Part shown: piece by piece, positions 26,419-36,743 of the stretch
How the letters are laid out: every line of letters begins with the position of its first letter
How positions within the stretch are numbered: position 1 is the stretch's first letter
Made by a program: the position numbers and the translations under genes
The notes under the pieces: generated by a model
The model's database searches: none
Told to the model about the DNA's origin: nothing
What the model saw: the letters and a program-made list of their open reading frames with translations, nothing else
Source of the DNA: a virus
Direction: 5' to 3' (one strand)
IMG/VR virus record: IMGVR_UViG_3300032093_007999
Span: 40,340 to 104,339 of that record
Length of the DNA stretch: 64,000 nucleotides

Positions 26419-27240
26419 ATGGTTAATAAAATATTTTTTCAAAGCTCTTTACCAAGAGCAGGGTCAACATTACTACAAAATGTAATGGGACAAAATCCTG
26501 ATTTTTATGTTACACCAACTTCAGGTGTATTAGAGTTAGTTTATGCCGCAAGAGCAAATTATTCTAACTCACCCGAATTTAAAGCCCAAGATCAAAACTT
26601 AATGAAAGATGGTTTTTTATCTTTTTGTCGTAACGGTCTTGAGGGTTTTTATAACGGGATTACAGACAAACCATATGTTTTAGATAAGAGTAGAGGATGG
26701 GGAGTTCATTACGGTTTCTTAAATTCATTTTATCCTAATCCAAAAATAATTTGTATGGTTAGAGATCCAAGAGCAATTTTTGCATCAATGGAAAAAAACT
26801 TCAGAAAAAATCAACATTTGGATGCCGGAATTGTAAACCATTCTCAAATGGCTGGCACAACAACGGAAAAAAGAATTGATATTTGGTCTCAAGGTCAACC
26901 TGTTGGGTTAGCTTTAGAAAGGTTATATCAAATTTTTAAAGAAGGTTTAAACAATAAAATGTTGTTTGTTAGATTTGAGGACTTTACCTCAAGTCCAAAA
27001 ACTGAAATGGATAGAATATATAATTATTTGGGTTTACCTTATTATGACGGTCACGATTTTGATCATGTTGAACAAATAACAACAGAAGATGATAGTGTAT
27101 ATGGTATATATGGTGATCATACAATAAAACAAAAGATTGAACCAATTAAAAAAGATTACAATGAAGTATTAGGTATTGAGGCATCCAACTGGGTAAAAAA
27201 TAGATATAAATGGATGTTTGATCAATTTGGTTATTTTTGA
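26419..27240 (+). CDS. Sulfotransferase family protein, copy 2
   Basis: A 273-residue paralogue of the gene at 23035. It shares SLPRAGSTLLQNVM, KPYVLDKSRGW, MVRDPRAIFASMEKNFRKN and YGDHTIKQKIEP, with close DNA similarity at the 5' end. The PAPS-binding loop and 3'-phosphate site are intact. The N-terminus is nearly unchanged between copies while the acceptor-side middle differs, so the two may sulfate different positions. It starts one base after the preceding stop. Confidence 0.85.
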   Translation: MVNKIFFQSSLPRAGSTLLQNVMGQNPDFYVTPTSGVLELVYAARANYSNSPEFKAQDQNLMKDGFLSFCRNGLEGFYNGITDKPYVLDKSRGWGVHYGFLNSFYPNPKIICMVRDPRAIFASMEKNFRKNQHLDAGIVNHSQMAGTTTEKRIDIWSQGQPVGLALERLYQIFKEGLNNKMLFVRFEDFTSSPKTEMDRIYNYLGLPYYDGHDFDHVEQITTEDDSVYGIYGDHTIKQKIEPIKKDYNEVLGIEASNWVKNRYKWMFDQFGYF

Positions 27241-27317
27241 TAAAATTTATTTTTTTAATTTATAGACGAAAGAGTTTGGTATAAACACATTAGATTAAAA
27301 AAATAGATATTCCATTG

Positions 27318-27325
27318 TATTTATA
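27318..27325 (+). promoter_or_regulatory. Putative late promoter box TATTTATA
   Basis: TTGTATTTATAAATGAC lies nine bases before ATG 27335. Confidence 0.5.
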
Positions 27326-27334
27326 AATGACACA

Positions 27335-28120
27335 ATGGAACAATTTATAACTATAAGTAGCCCTAGTTATGATGGTAATATTGCCAACATAATATTTAAG
27401 CCCGATAATGAAGAAAATGTATATAATTTGGGTGATCATCTATTGCCATATACGTTTGATTCTTCATCAATTTCACCAACAACTGAAATTTTTGGTACAT
27501 ACACAATTTATGTTATTTCACAAAAATGTTCGTACTTTTTAAATGTACCAAGACCGACACCCACACCAACACCGACTGTTACTCCTACAAGGACTCAAAC
27601 ACCTACGCCAACAACGACTGTAACACCTACACCAACTTTTGATCCTTGTAAGTTAACGCCGACACCTACACCAACAAAATCTCTTCCGGCAACACCTACA
27701 CCAACAAAAACACAGACACCTACACCAACATCAACGTTCATATGTACTGTTACCGCAACTCCGACACCGACAAAAACTCCATTACCGGCTCCGCCAGGAA
27801 TTTATTTTGGTAAGTTTAGTGGTACTACAATAACATCAGGTGATGTGTCATTATTAACATTTGTAAACACAAATGACCCTAGAGAATCTTATGTAGATTT
27901 CCAATTTGGAAGTGGGTATGGTTACATATTAATACCTCAAACAATTCCTCAACCAAATGAATTTAGGGATAGTGAAACAGGTTGTTCAGGTAATTATATT
28001 CCGATTAATTTAATCGGAACTGTGATAGTTATAGATATAAACGGATTCCCAATAACATACAATATATATAGAACATTCTTCTCGTTTAGTGGTCAAGTAT
28101 ATTGTTGGATGTGTGGATAA
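27335..28120 (+). CDS. Pro-Thr-rich virion protein
   Basis: A 261-residue protein with three parts. An N-terminal beta domain (1-70) is followed by a mucin-like linker of PTPT and TPTPTKT repeats with two Cys (about 72-154). A C-terminal beta domain has several Cys (about 155-261, ending VYCWMCG). The linker is a classic extended, O-glycosylated type in secreted proteins. The gene stands between the modification cassette and the giant fibre. It is probably a fibre-associated or surface protein. Confidence 0.65.
   Translation: MEQFITISSPSYDGNIANIIFKPDNEENVYNLGDHLLPYTFDSSSISPTTEIFGTYTIYVISQKCSYFLNVPRPTPTPTPTVTPTRTQTPTPTTTVTPTPTFDPCKLTPTPTPTKSLPATPTPTKTQTPTPTSTFICTVTATPTPTKTPLPAPPGIYFGKFSGTTITSGDVSLLTFVNTNDPRESYVDFQFGSGYGYILIPQTIPQPNEFRDSETGCSGNYIPINLIGTVIVIDINGFPITYNIYRTFFSFSGQVYCWMCG
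27548..27800 (+). repeat. Coding repeats for Pro-Thr linker
   Basis: Imperfect ACACCTACACCAACA-type repeats encode the PT-rich linker. A shorter run of the same type is at about 20205-20245 in the LamG-like gene, so the linker may have been exchanged between the two. Confidence 0.7.
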
Positions 28121-28133
28121 ATATTAATAAATT

Positions 28134-31100
28134 ATGATGAGTTTTAGTTTATCAGGAGGTGTTGAGGTTTTTGGTTTTATTTCACCATCAGAACCTACGG
28201 ATCAGTATCCCGTTATTGATCCATTATATGGTATTGATGGATTCCGAAATGTTGATTTACTTTCCGATTTAAATAACATACCAGATCTTCGTAGAAGAGC
28301 GGGAATGGTTGTTGGTGTTTCAGGTGGAACAGATTATTATAAACTGAACCCTTCTCCATGGAACGGAACATTATCCGATTGGTCTATTTTCAATACAGGA
28401 GGTGGTGGAGGAACTTTTACTGGTGGAACAGTATCGGGATCAACAATTTTTCTAAATGGTCTTACCGCAAATACAATATATTCACCAATAATTAGTGGAG
28501 GAACATTATATGGTGATGGATCAAATTTAACGGGGATACCAAATACATTTACAACGGGAGCAACGTATTCAAATGGATTTGCATATTTTGATAGAAATGA
28601 TATTTTATCGGCGTACACTTTAGACTTAACGTCTTTAACCGGAGATGCAAACACCTTTATAACCGCATACACATATTCAAATAACGTATTAACAATATCT
28701 AATAATAATAATAATACTAATTTTTCGGTAACAATTAATGATTTTAGTGGTTTAACAATTAATGGTAATTTAAATGTGACCGGAAATACAACCACTAATA
28801 ATTTAACCGCAAATACAATTTCCGCATCAACTTATTTAAATTTACCGATTGATGTTTTTGTTACAGGAGGTACGTATTCAAATGGATCTGCAACGTTTAC
28901 AAATAATACAGGAGGAACATTTAATGTAACAGGATTTTATACAGGTGAAACAAGTTATGTTAATTCATTAACAACAGGAACAGGATTATCAGCAAACACA
29001 ACCACAGGAAACATAAATATCATAAATACTGACCCTGATCAAGTTGTTACAATATCAGGAGGAACAGGAATATTAACGGGTGGGACATATCCTAATTTTA
29101 CAATAACAAATACTGATCCAGATCAAATTGTTACATTAAATGACGGACAATACATTTCAGTTACAGGAACATATCCTAATTTCACAATATCAACAACGGG
29201 TATTACAGATAACGATAAATTCACAACTGGTTTTACCTACAATGATAATACTTTTACATTAACTGATAATTCAGGGAATACTTTAACCGCAACTATTAAT
29301 GATGTGACAGGACTTACGGTTAATGGTGATTTTAGTGTTACAGGTCAAACATTAACAAATGTCTTGACCGCAAATACTCTAAATATATCAACAACACCGA
29401 CAACAAATAATAATGAAACATCTGTTTTAGTTAGAAATTCAACAACAGGTGATGTTGAATTGAGTAGTATTAATTCTTTGTTGATAACTAATAACACGAT
29501 TACCGTTGCGTTAACAGGGAGTACTGGAGTTGATTTTAATTCAATAAAAGATGCGATAAATAGTATTACAGGAGCGACATCGGCAAATACATATACCGTA
29601 AGAGTTGCAGGTGGTGTTTATAATGAAGACCCCTTTACTATACCATCTTATGCTGCAATTAAAGGTGATACATCAATATCAACCGTAATTCAAGCAAATG
29701 ATCCATCACAAACATTAATACATTTAAGTGATCAATCAGGTATATTTGACTTTCAAATTCAAGGATGTACGGGAACGGGTGTATCTGCAATTGTTTATTC
29801 ATCTTCAACAACACCACAATCTGCGGCAATTTCTTACGTAGAAAACGTAAGGTTTGGTGCGAATTACACACACGCTAAAGTAGTTGCTTATGGTGGTGCT
29901 AACATCATTATGCAATGTTCAAATGTTAAGTATGGTGGGTATCCGTTCACAATAGGTTTTTACTCAACAAATAGTGGAAGTGGTATTGGTAGAATGCAAT
30001 TAAGAAACGTAACATCCACAAATGGTGGTATTGTTACAACATCTGGATTGGTTTTTGCTAAAGCCGACGCACCAAGTTGTGGTTTCATTGTTAATGGATG
30101 TCTTTTAACAAAGGCGGCAGGTGCTGCTGCGGGAACAGGATTCTACGTAGAAAACGGAGGATTTTTAAGATTAACCGCAGTCAACTTCCAAAGATGGGCA
30201 ATAGGTATTGACGCACCCCAAATTGGATCCGCTCCTAGTATTGATGCGATTGCTCTTAATTTTGAGAACAACACAATAGATGTAAATATTGCACATTCAG
30301 GAGCAACGGGAAAAGTTCAAGGAACTGACAACTTTTTAAAAACAATTATAAATCAAAATGCGCCACTTTATGAGGTAAACCAAGACCCGAAAGAAATAAC
30401 CGTAGCAAAAAAAGGTGGGGACTTTTCGTCAATTAAATCTGCGGTTGACTATTTAATTAGTTCAGGTAATACTTCTATTAATAATAGATATGTAATTTCA
30501 GTTGATCCCGGAGAATTTTATGAAAATGAAATTGATTTAACACAAACACCATATGTAAGTATTGTTGGTAGTAACATTCAAACAACTCAAATTTTACCGA
30601 ATACAAACACTCAGCACATTATAAAAATTGGTATTAATAATGAAATATCATTTTTAAGTTTAAGTGGAGCACCATCAGGTTATGCTGGAATTTATTGTTA
30701 CGATGTTGGTGATTTTGCCCAAGCACATAAAATATCAATGTATGATTGTGATACTAATATTTGGATAGAGTCTGATACTCAGGATACTAAATTTTATGGT
30801 GAATATATAGATTACAACGGAGAATACACATATGGAACCAAAGTAATTGGTAACAATGGGTACTTGGCGTTGGCAAATATGGAAAACTACTTTAACTTCC
30901 CAACTGGTGGTAATATCACATATTGTAATTATGCCACAGGTAGTGGGGCAACATTAAGTATCTTTGTTGGTGATAATCAAAGTAATGGAGTATCAGGCAG
31001 TACCGCATATTACGTTCAAGATGGGGCTGGATTGTATTGTAGTACAATTACAGTTGATGGATTTACCTATGGGATTAGAAATCCAAATGTTGGTCTTCCT

Positions 31101-34100
31101 ATTAGATTTGATGTTGATAATGCAAGTTTTGTTAGTGGTGAATGGGATTTATATGTTGAAAGAATTGGTACGTTTGGTACATTTGGTGGTAGTTCAAACC
31201 ACGAAAAAGTATTTACAGTTTCTGATGATGTATATTGGGCATTTTTGGATATTGAGGATGGTGAATTTAATATAACAAGAAAAGCATCTGTTACATTTAC
31301 CGATGGTTCACATACCGATTTTACCACTCTTATATTTGAAGGATCAACTATGGGGTTGTTAAGTGGTGGTTCCATAAGTGTTATAAGTGGTTTTACAGTT
31401 CAAGCTGATAGTGGGTTTGGTTATTTAGAAAAATCCGATAATAGTGGAATCGTTAGAAGAATAGATTGGGTAAATAATTTAATCACATTATCGGCAAATA
31501 CCGATAATTACATTTATATTAACGAAAATACTAATCTTGTAAGTTCAGGAACAAAACCAATTACGTCTTATAATATATTATTGGGTAGAGTTGTAACAAA
31601 TTCAACAGGGGTTGAGTTCATTGATTTGTCCCCTTTAAATGCGGAACACACATCAAATCGTTTTGATTCATTATTCACAGAAGCGTTAGGGCCAATTTTT
31701 GCAAATGGATCAATAGTAACAGAAGGAACAACACCATTTACATTAGATGTAACTCAAGGTGATTATCATTTTTCGTCAAATGAATTTTTACCGACAGGTG
31801 GTACTGGATTAACATTTACACAATATTATAGAAATGGAACAGGATCAACTTGGGTTACCACCGCAACAACATTAGTTAACAATACCCAATATGATTTTAA
31901 TGGTACTTTAACAGGGTTAACTACAGGTTATTTTACAAAACACACATTATACACTGTAGGTGAAGGATCCTACGAGAATTACTTTTTGGTGTTAGGTCAA
32001 AATGAATACTCAACATTAGTACAAACGGAGAACGCTCTTTTACCAACACCACCAACATATTTTACAGATGGTGTTGTTCAAATTGCAAACATATATGTTC
32101 AAGAAGGTACAAGTGGTATTACTCAAATTGAGGATATAAGACCCACAATCGCATTTAGAGCGGGTGGGGTGAACGCATCTTCGGTTCATGGAAACTTGCT
32201 TGGTTTAACGGCTGACGATCATACACAATATCTTTTGGTTAGTGGTGCTCGTGCGATGAGCGGAAACCTTGATATGGGTACTAATAATATTGTAAGTGCT
32301 GGAACGATAAATGGTGTAACAATACAATCTCACGCAACAAGACATCAATTTGGTGGTTTAGATCCTGTTGGTTCTACAACACCATCCGCAAATGCAATAC
32401 CTTATGCGGATGTAAGTGGTACATTAAACGATTGGATTTCAACCGCATCAACAACCACGTTTGGTAAAGTAAAAACATCAAGTTCAAGTACAACAGTTGT
32501 AAGTGATAATGATAATAGATTTTTGAATTCATTTACAGGTGGAACATATTCAGGTGGGACATTATCTTTGAGTACCGTTTCTGGTGGATCATATAATATC
32601 ACAGGTTTTTCTGCAGGCAACACAGATGTATTTGTAACAGGATCCACTTATTCTAATAATACATTTACATTTACAAATAACACAGGTGGGACTTTCAATG
32701 TATTATTTAATACTGTGACAGGTCTTACAGATAATGGTGATTTAACCGTAACGGGTAATACTGTTTTAGGTGGTCGTTTAGTGAATCTTGGGGGTACAAC
32801 TGTAACGGATCCTCAATATAGAACTTCTCTCGGGGGATCAAATATATCTCCAAGAGCAACATTTGGGGTGGAATCAGTCGGAGCAACTAATCAAAGATAC
32901 ATTTTTGACCCTGTAAATCAAAACGGTTTAGTTTTTGCTGTTGCAAATAATGGATCCACATATATTGCAAGGGCTGCAATTAAAGTTGGTAATACGAACA
33001 ACACTATTTCCCAAGAGTCGGGAGATTTACAATTTTTTACATTAACAGGATCATCATTTAGTGAAAAGATGATAATTACTGCCGTGGGTAACGTGGGTAT
33101 AAACACATCAACACCTTCAGTAAGATTAGAGGTTAACGGAAAAACAAAAACAACCAATTTCCAAATGACATCTGGAGCAACAAATGGTTATGTTTTAACT
33201 TCAGATTCATTAGGAAACTCTTATTGGGGGTTACAATCTTCGTTTACGGGAGGTACTGTTACAGGGTCAACAATATTTACAAATGGGTTATCCGCAACAA
33301 CAATTTCAGCAACAACCTATCAAAACCTACCTGTTGATGTTTTTGTAACGGGAGGAACATATTCGTCAGGATCAGCAACATTTACCAATAATACTGGTGG
33401 AACATTTAGTGTTACAGGACTAACAGAACCATTTAGTGGGGGTTCGGGTAATTGCATCACAGATTTATATGTTACAAACGTATATGGTTGTTCACCAATA
33501 ACAATTCACGATTCAATACAATCTCCAACATCTTACGTGTCAGGAATAACATCTTTTGCTTTTGGTAATGCCGTTTCGGCAACAACAAATTATAGTTTTG
33601 CGCAAGGGGACTATACTACTTCGTCAGGTAGCTATTCTCATGCCGAAGGAGGGGCTACCACATCATCAGGTAACTATTCTCACGCTGAAGGTAACGGTAC
33701 AACATCATCAGGATATGGGTCACACTCTGAAGGTATTGCAACATTATCATCAGGTAACTATTCTCATGCTGAGGGTGAATCAACGATATCATCTGGAAGA
33801 TCCTCCCATTCTGAAGGTTACCAAACAACCTCAACAGGTAATTATTCTCACTCTGAAGGTCAGCAAACAACTTCAAGTGGTATTTATTCTCACTCTGAAG
33901 GGAAACAAACAAATTCAAGTGGTGGTTGGTCTCATTCAGAAGGAAATCAAACAATTTCAAGTGGTATTTATTCTCACTCTGAAGGTCAGCAAACAATTTC
34001 AATTGGTGATTGGTCTCATTCAGAGGGATCAGAAACAATTTCAAGAGGTAATTGGTCTCATTCAGAGGGATCAGAAACTATTTCCGCGGGTAAAAATTCA

Positions 34101-35645
34101 CATTCGGAAGGTGACTCAACGATATCAGGAGCTTTTGGGTACTTAGTTAAATTTTTATCTGGATTCACTCAGTTTGATCCGTCCATTGGTGATATTACAA
34201 GTTATTTTGGTAACTATGTTGTATTAGATGACTATATTAGCAATAGTATATATGGGTATTATGAAGTAAGTGGTGTTACATTTAATGGTTCTGAGACTGA
34301 TTTACAATTAATGGATACTAGTTTTAATAGTACTGTTATTTTATCATTTCCAAATGTAAGAACACCTTTTAAATCTGATATAAATACAGGGCATTTTTCT
34401 CATTCAGAAGGATTAAGCGGTATTACACATGGTTTGTGGTCTCACTCCGAAGGAAATGATACAAGATCAATTGGTTTATGGTCACATGCTGAAGGTAAGG
34501 AAACTATTTCTTGGGGTAATGGTTCTCATTCTGAAGGTATATCCACAAATGCTTTTGGTGATTATTCACATTCTGAGGGGATTGGAACTGTTACATCAGG
34601 TGATTATCAACACGCTCAAGGTTTGTGGAATACAACAGGAGATACCACTCAAGGTGCGTTCATTGTTGGTAATGGCACAAATAACTCAAACAGAAGTAAT
34701 TTAATATTTGCGGCAGGAAATCAAGTAAACATTTCAGGTAAAACGATAACAACAAACTTCCAAATGACATCAGGAGGAACTAATGGTTATGTTTTAACAT
34801 CAGATGCTAATGGCAATGCTTCATGGCAACCATCGTCAGGAGGATCAACATTTACGGGAGGTACGGTTACAGGGCCAACAGTGTTTACAAATGGATTAAC
34901 TGCAAACACAGTATCAGCAACCACATATCAGAATTTACCAATTGATGTTTTTGTAACAGGAGGAACATATTCAAGTGGAATCGCAACTTTTACAAACAAC
35001 ACTGGAGGTACATTTACTGTTACAGGTTTCACAACAGGAGGAACATCAGGAACTGATGTATTTGTAACAGGATCCACTTATTCTAATAATACATTTACAT
35101 TTACAAATAACACAGGTGGGACTTTCAATGTTTTATTTAATACTGTGACAGGACTAACATCAACAGGTACGATAAGCTCGTCTGTATTATCGGCAACAAC
35201 TTACCAAAATTTACCAACTGATATAAGAGTTACAGGTGGAACATATTCAAACGGAACCGCAACATTTACAAATAATACGGGAGGAACGTTTAATGTAACA
35301 GGATTTGTTTCGGCGGATACCTTTGTTACCGGAGTAACATATTCCGCCAACACATTAACAATTAGTAGAAATCAAGGTCAATCAAATTTAACGGCAACCA
35401 TAGGATTAAATATAAAATCAGGAACTGTTACTGCCGCAAGTTTTATAGGAACACCAAGAAAATATACAGTAACCTTTACAAATACTTACCCGACCACAAA
35501 TTACACTATTGGGATTACGGGTTCGGACAATAGAGTATTTACTTATGAATCAAAAACAACTACAGGTTTTATAATAAACACTAATGCTAATGCCGCATTG
35601 ACAGGAAATGTTGATTGGCAAACAATTGCAACGGGAGAATCTTAA
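28134..35645 (+). CDS. Giant modular tail fibre / adhesin, 2503 aa
   Basis: The largest gene here. The N-terminus has fibre modules (GGTFTGGTVSGSTIF, LTANTIYSP, GDGSNLTGIPN). Two right-handed beta-helix regions of the pectin-esterase type follow: about 450-730 (FNSIKDAINSI, TYTVRVAGGVYNEDP) and about 750-1020 (DFSSIKSAVDYL, YVISVDPGEFYENEID). Next comes a DDHTQYLLVSGARAMSG module (about 1365) and YadA-like SHSEG repeats (about 1826-2000 and 2085-2162) split by a separate domain. Repeated modules of the type YQNLPIDVFVTGGTY lead to a C-terminus ending VDWQTIATGES, similar to H-type lectin ends. It is probably a receptor-binding or glycan-cleaving fibre. Confidence 0.85.
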   Translation: MMSFSLSGGVEVFGFISPSEPTDQYPVIDPLYGIDGFRNVDLLSDLNNIPDLRRRAGMVVGVSGGTDYYKLNPSPWNGTLSDWSIFNTGGGGGTFTGGTVSGSTIFLNGLTANTIYSPIISGGTLYGDGSNLTGIPNTFTTGATYSNGFAYFDRNDILSAYTLDLTSLTGDANTFITAYTYSNNVLTISNNNNNTNFSVTINDFSGLTINGNLNVTGNTTTNNLTANTISASTYLNLPIDVFVTGGTYSNGSATFTNNTGGTFNVTGFYTGETSYVNSLTTGTGLSANTTTGNINIINTDPDQVVTISGGTGILTGGTYPNFTITNTDPDQIVTLNDGQYISVTGTYPNFTISTTGITDNDKFTTGFTYNDNTFTLTDNSGNTLTATINDVTGLTVNGDFSVTGQTLTNVLTANTLNISTTPTTNNNETSVLVRNSTTGDVELSSINSLLITNNTITVALTGSTGVDFNSIKDAINSITGATSANTYTVRVAGGVYNEDPFTIPSYAAIKGDTSISTVIQANDPSQTLIHLSDQSGIFDFQIQGCTGTGVSAIVYSSSTTPQSAAISYVENVRFGANYTHAKVVAYGGANIIMQCSNVKYGGYPFTIGFYSTNSGSGIGRMQLRNVTSTNGGIVTTSGLVFAKADAPSCGFIVNGCLLTKAAGAAAGTGFYVENGGFLRLTAVNFQRWAIGIDAPQIGSAPSIDAIALNFENNTIDVNIAHSGATGKVQGTDNFLKTIINQNAPLYEVNQDPKEITVAKKGGDFSSIKSAVDYLISSGNTSINNRYVISVDPGEFYENEIDLTQTPYVSIVGSNIQTTQILPNTNTQHIIKIGINNEISFLSLSGAPSGYAGIYCYDVGDFAQAHKISMYDCDTNIWIESDTQDTKFYGEYIDYNGEYTYGTKVIGNNGYLALANMENYFNFPTGGNITYCNYATGSGATLSIFVGDNQSNGVSGSTAYYVQDGAGLYCSTITVDGFTYGIRNPNVGLPIRFDVDNASFVSGEWDLYVERIGTFGTFGGSSNHEKVFTVSDDVYWAFLDIEDGEFNITRKASVTFTDGSHTDFTTLIFEGSTMGLLSGGSISVISGFTVQADSGFGYLEKSDNSGIVRRIDWVNNLITLSANTDNYIYINENTNLVSSGTKPITSYNILLGRVVTNSTGVEFIDLSPLNAEHTSNRFDSLFTEALGPIFANGSIVTEGTTPFTLDVTQGDYHFSSNEFLPTGGTGLTFTQYYRNGTGSTWVTTATTLVNNTQYDFNGTLTGLTTGYFTKHTLYTVGEGSYENYFLVLGQNEYSTLVQTENALLPTPPTYFTDGVVQIANIYVQEGTSGITQIEDIRPTIAFRAGGVNASSVHGNLLGLTADDHTQYLLVSGARAMSGNLDMGTNNIVSAGTINGVTIQSHATRHQFGGLDPVGSTTPSANAIPYADVSGTLNDWISTASTTTFGKVKTSSSSTTVVSDNDNRFLNSFTGGTYSGGTLSLSTVSGGSYNITGFSAGNTDVFVTGSTYSNNTFTFTNNTGGTFNVLFNTVTGLTDNGDLTVTGNTVLGGRLVNLGGTTVTDPQYRTSLGGSNISPRATFGVESVGATNQRYIFDPVNQNGLVFAVANNGSTYIARAAIKVGNTNNTISQESGDLQFFTLTGSSFSEKMIITAVGNVGINTSTPSVRLEVNGKTKTTNFQMTSGATNGYVLTSDSLGNSYWGLQSSFTGGTVTGSTIFTNGLSATTISATTYQNLPVDVFVTGGTYSSGSATFTNNTGGTFSVTGLTEPFSGGSGNCITDLYVTNVYGCSPITIHDSIQSPTSYVSGITSFAFGNAVSATTNYSFAQGDYTTSSGSYSHAEGGATTSSGNYSHAEGNGTTSSGYGSHSEGIATLSSGNYSHAEGESTISSGRSSHSEGYQTTSTGNYSHSEGQQTTSSGIYSHSEGKQTNSSGGWSHSEGNQTISSGIYSHSEGQQTISIGDWSHSEGSETISRGNWSHSEGSETISAGKNSHSEGDSTISGAFGYLVKFLSGFTQFDPSIGDITSYFGNYVVLDDYISNSIYGYYEVSGVTFNGSETDLQLMDTSFNSTVILSFPNVRTPFKSDINTGHFSHSEGLSGITHGLWSHSEGNDTRSIGLWSHAEGKETISWGNGSHSEGISTNAFGDYSHSEGIGTVTSGDYQHAQGLWNTTGDTTQGAFIVGNGTNNSNRSNLIFAAGNQVNISGKTITTNFQMTSGGTNGYVLTSDANGNASWQPSSGGSTFTGGTVTGPTVFTNGLTANTVSATTYQNLPIDVFVTGGTYSSGIATFTNNTGGTFTVTGFTTGGTSGTDVFVTGSTYSNNTFTFTNNTGGTFNVLFNTVTGLTSTGTISSSVLSATTYQNLPTDIRVTGGTYSNGTATFTNNTGGTFNVTGFVSADTFVTGVTYSANTLTISRNQGQSNLTATIGLNIKSGTVTAASFIGTPRKYTVTFTNTYPTTNYTIGITGSDNRVFTYESKTTTGFIINTNANAALTGNVDWQTIATGES
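32625..32722 (+). repeat. 98-bp direct repeat, copy A (partner 35055-35152)
   Basis: The stretch beginning GATGTATTTGTAACAGGATC is repeated 2430 bases downstream with one mismatch (32702 A versus 35132 T). It encodes the DVFVTGSTYSNNTFTFTNN module and shows recent module duplication or gene conversion. Confidence 0.9.
33610..34620 (+). repeat. SHSEG (YadA-head-like) coding repeats
   Basis: Roughly 42-bp units encode 14-residue repeats such as TTSSGNYSHAEGNG and ETISRGNWSHSEGS. The array is split by a non-repeat domain at about 34130-34395 (GYLVKFLSGFTQFDPS). Confidence 0.85.
35055..35152 (+). repeat. 98-bp direct repeat, copy B (partner 32625-32722)
   Basis: The second copy of the DVFVTGSTYSNN module, with one mismatch to copy A. 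Confidence 0.9.
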
Positions 35646-35657
35646 TGTAAAAAAAAT

Positions 35658-36683
35658 ATGACATTTATAACAGACGAAATATTATCGGAAGGAGGAATTA
35701 CAGGAACAACCATAAGTGGTGGAACATTATTTGGTAATGGTTCTAATTTAACCGGAATAAGTGCTGGATCACCAGGAGGTACTACAAACGAGGTTCAGTT
35801 CAATAACGGAGGAACATTTAGTGGTGCGTCCAACGTTGAGATATTATTAGGTAATTTACAATTAGTATCAACAGCTGACCCATCAGCTCCAACTGCGGGT
35901 AACCTACTATTATATTCAAAAGATATTGCGGGAAGACAGATGCCAAAATGGATTGGGCCAAGTGGGGTTGATACACCGTTCCAACCAAATATGATGTTTA
36001 ACCAAATATCGGTAATAGGACCTGGTGGTGGTACAACAGTTGGTACTATAGGATGTACAGTAACTAGTGTTGGTACTATATCAAATCCAAACATAACCAC
36101 AACTAACTTAAAAAGTCAAACAAGAAGAATTACAAATACATCAGCAGCAGGTGCCGGTTCATTAGCATCAACTCGTATTGCATCATTAGAATGCTGGAGG
36201 GGTAACGCCGCGGGATTAGGTGGTTTCTTTATTGTGGGTAGATTTGGTTTAACAACAACTCAAACAGGTATGAGAATGTTTATTGGTTTGACCGATAACG
36301 CCACTGCGGCGCCAACTAATATTGATCCGACAACATCCACAACACCAGGTAAAATAGGCATGGCAATAAATGCAAGTACGGGTAACTGGAACTTAGTTCA
36401 TAATATTACAGGCACACCACCAACTGTTATACCTTTAGGAGGTAGTTACCCAGTAGATACTACTTCATTATATGAAATAGTTTTATTTGCAAAACCTAAC
36501 GATTCTGTAATAACCTACAGAATAACAAATTTATCAACCACAGCTCAAACATCGGGTACATTATCCACTAACTTACCCTCAACCACAACACCATTAGGAA
36601 GAGTATGTTGGGCAACTAACAACGCTACGGCTGGTGCGGTTGCGTGGGACTTATCAAGATTTTCCTTGGAAAGTGATTATTAA
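35658..36683 (+). CDS. Short tail fibre / virion decoration protein
   Basis: A 341-residue protein with an N-terminal fibre module (GGTLFGNGSNLTGISAGSPG, EVQFNNGGTFSGASN) shared with the giant fibre and the repeat fibre. The C-terminal beta-rich domain (about 150-341, GFFIVGRFGLTTTQTGMRMF, LYEIVLFAKPNDSV) looks like a jelly-roll receptor or trimerisation head. It follows the giant fibre by 12 bases in the same direction. Confidence 0.72.
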   Translation: MTFITDEILSEGGITGTTISGGTLFGNGSNLTGISAGSPGGTTNEVQFNNGGTFSGASNVEILLGNLQLVSTADPSAPTAGNLLLYSKDIAGRQMPKWIGPSGVDTPFQPNMMFNQISVIGPGGGTTVGTIGCTVTSVGTISNPNITTTNLKSQTRRITNTSAAGAGSLASTRIASLECWRGNAAGLGGFFIVGRFGLTTTQTGMRMFIGLTDNATAAPTNIDPTTSTTPGKIGMAINASTGNWNLVHNITGTPPTVIPLGGSYPVDTTSLYEIVLFAKPNDSVITYRITNLSTTAQTSGTLSTNLPSTTTPLGRVCWATNNATAGAVAWDLSRFSLESDY

Positions 36684-36712
36684 GGGAATAATTACATTAC
36701 ATTATTTATTTT

Positions 36713-36730
36713 TATTCTCATTTATTTATT
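36713..36730 (+). promoter_or_regulatory. Tandem putative late promoter boxes TATTTATT
   Basis: Two copies, at 36713-36720 and 36723-36730, lie 13-23 bases before ATG 36744. Confidence 0.45.
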
Positions 36731-36743
36731 TTTTTAATAAAAA

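Noticed and set aside
33556-34146. A 196-residue open frame inside the giant fibre, with a facing minus-strand frame
   Set aside because: Both come from the 42-bp coding repeats read in other frames; the composition is low-complexity and the fibre frame is clearly the real one.
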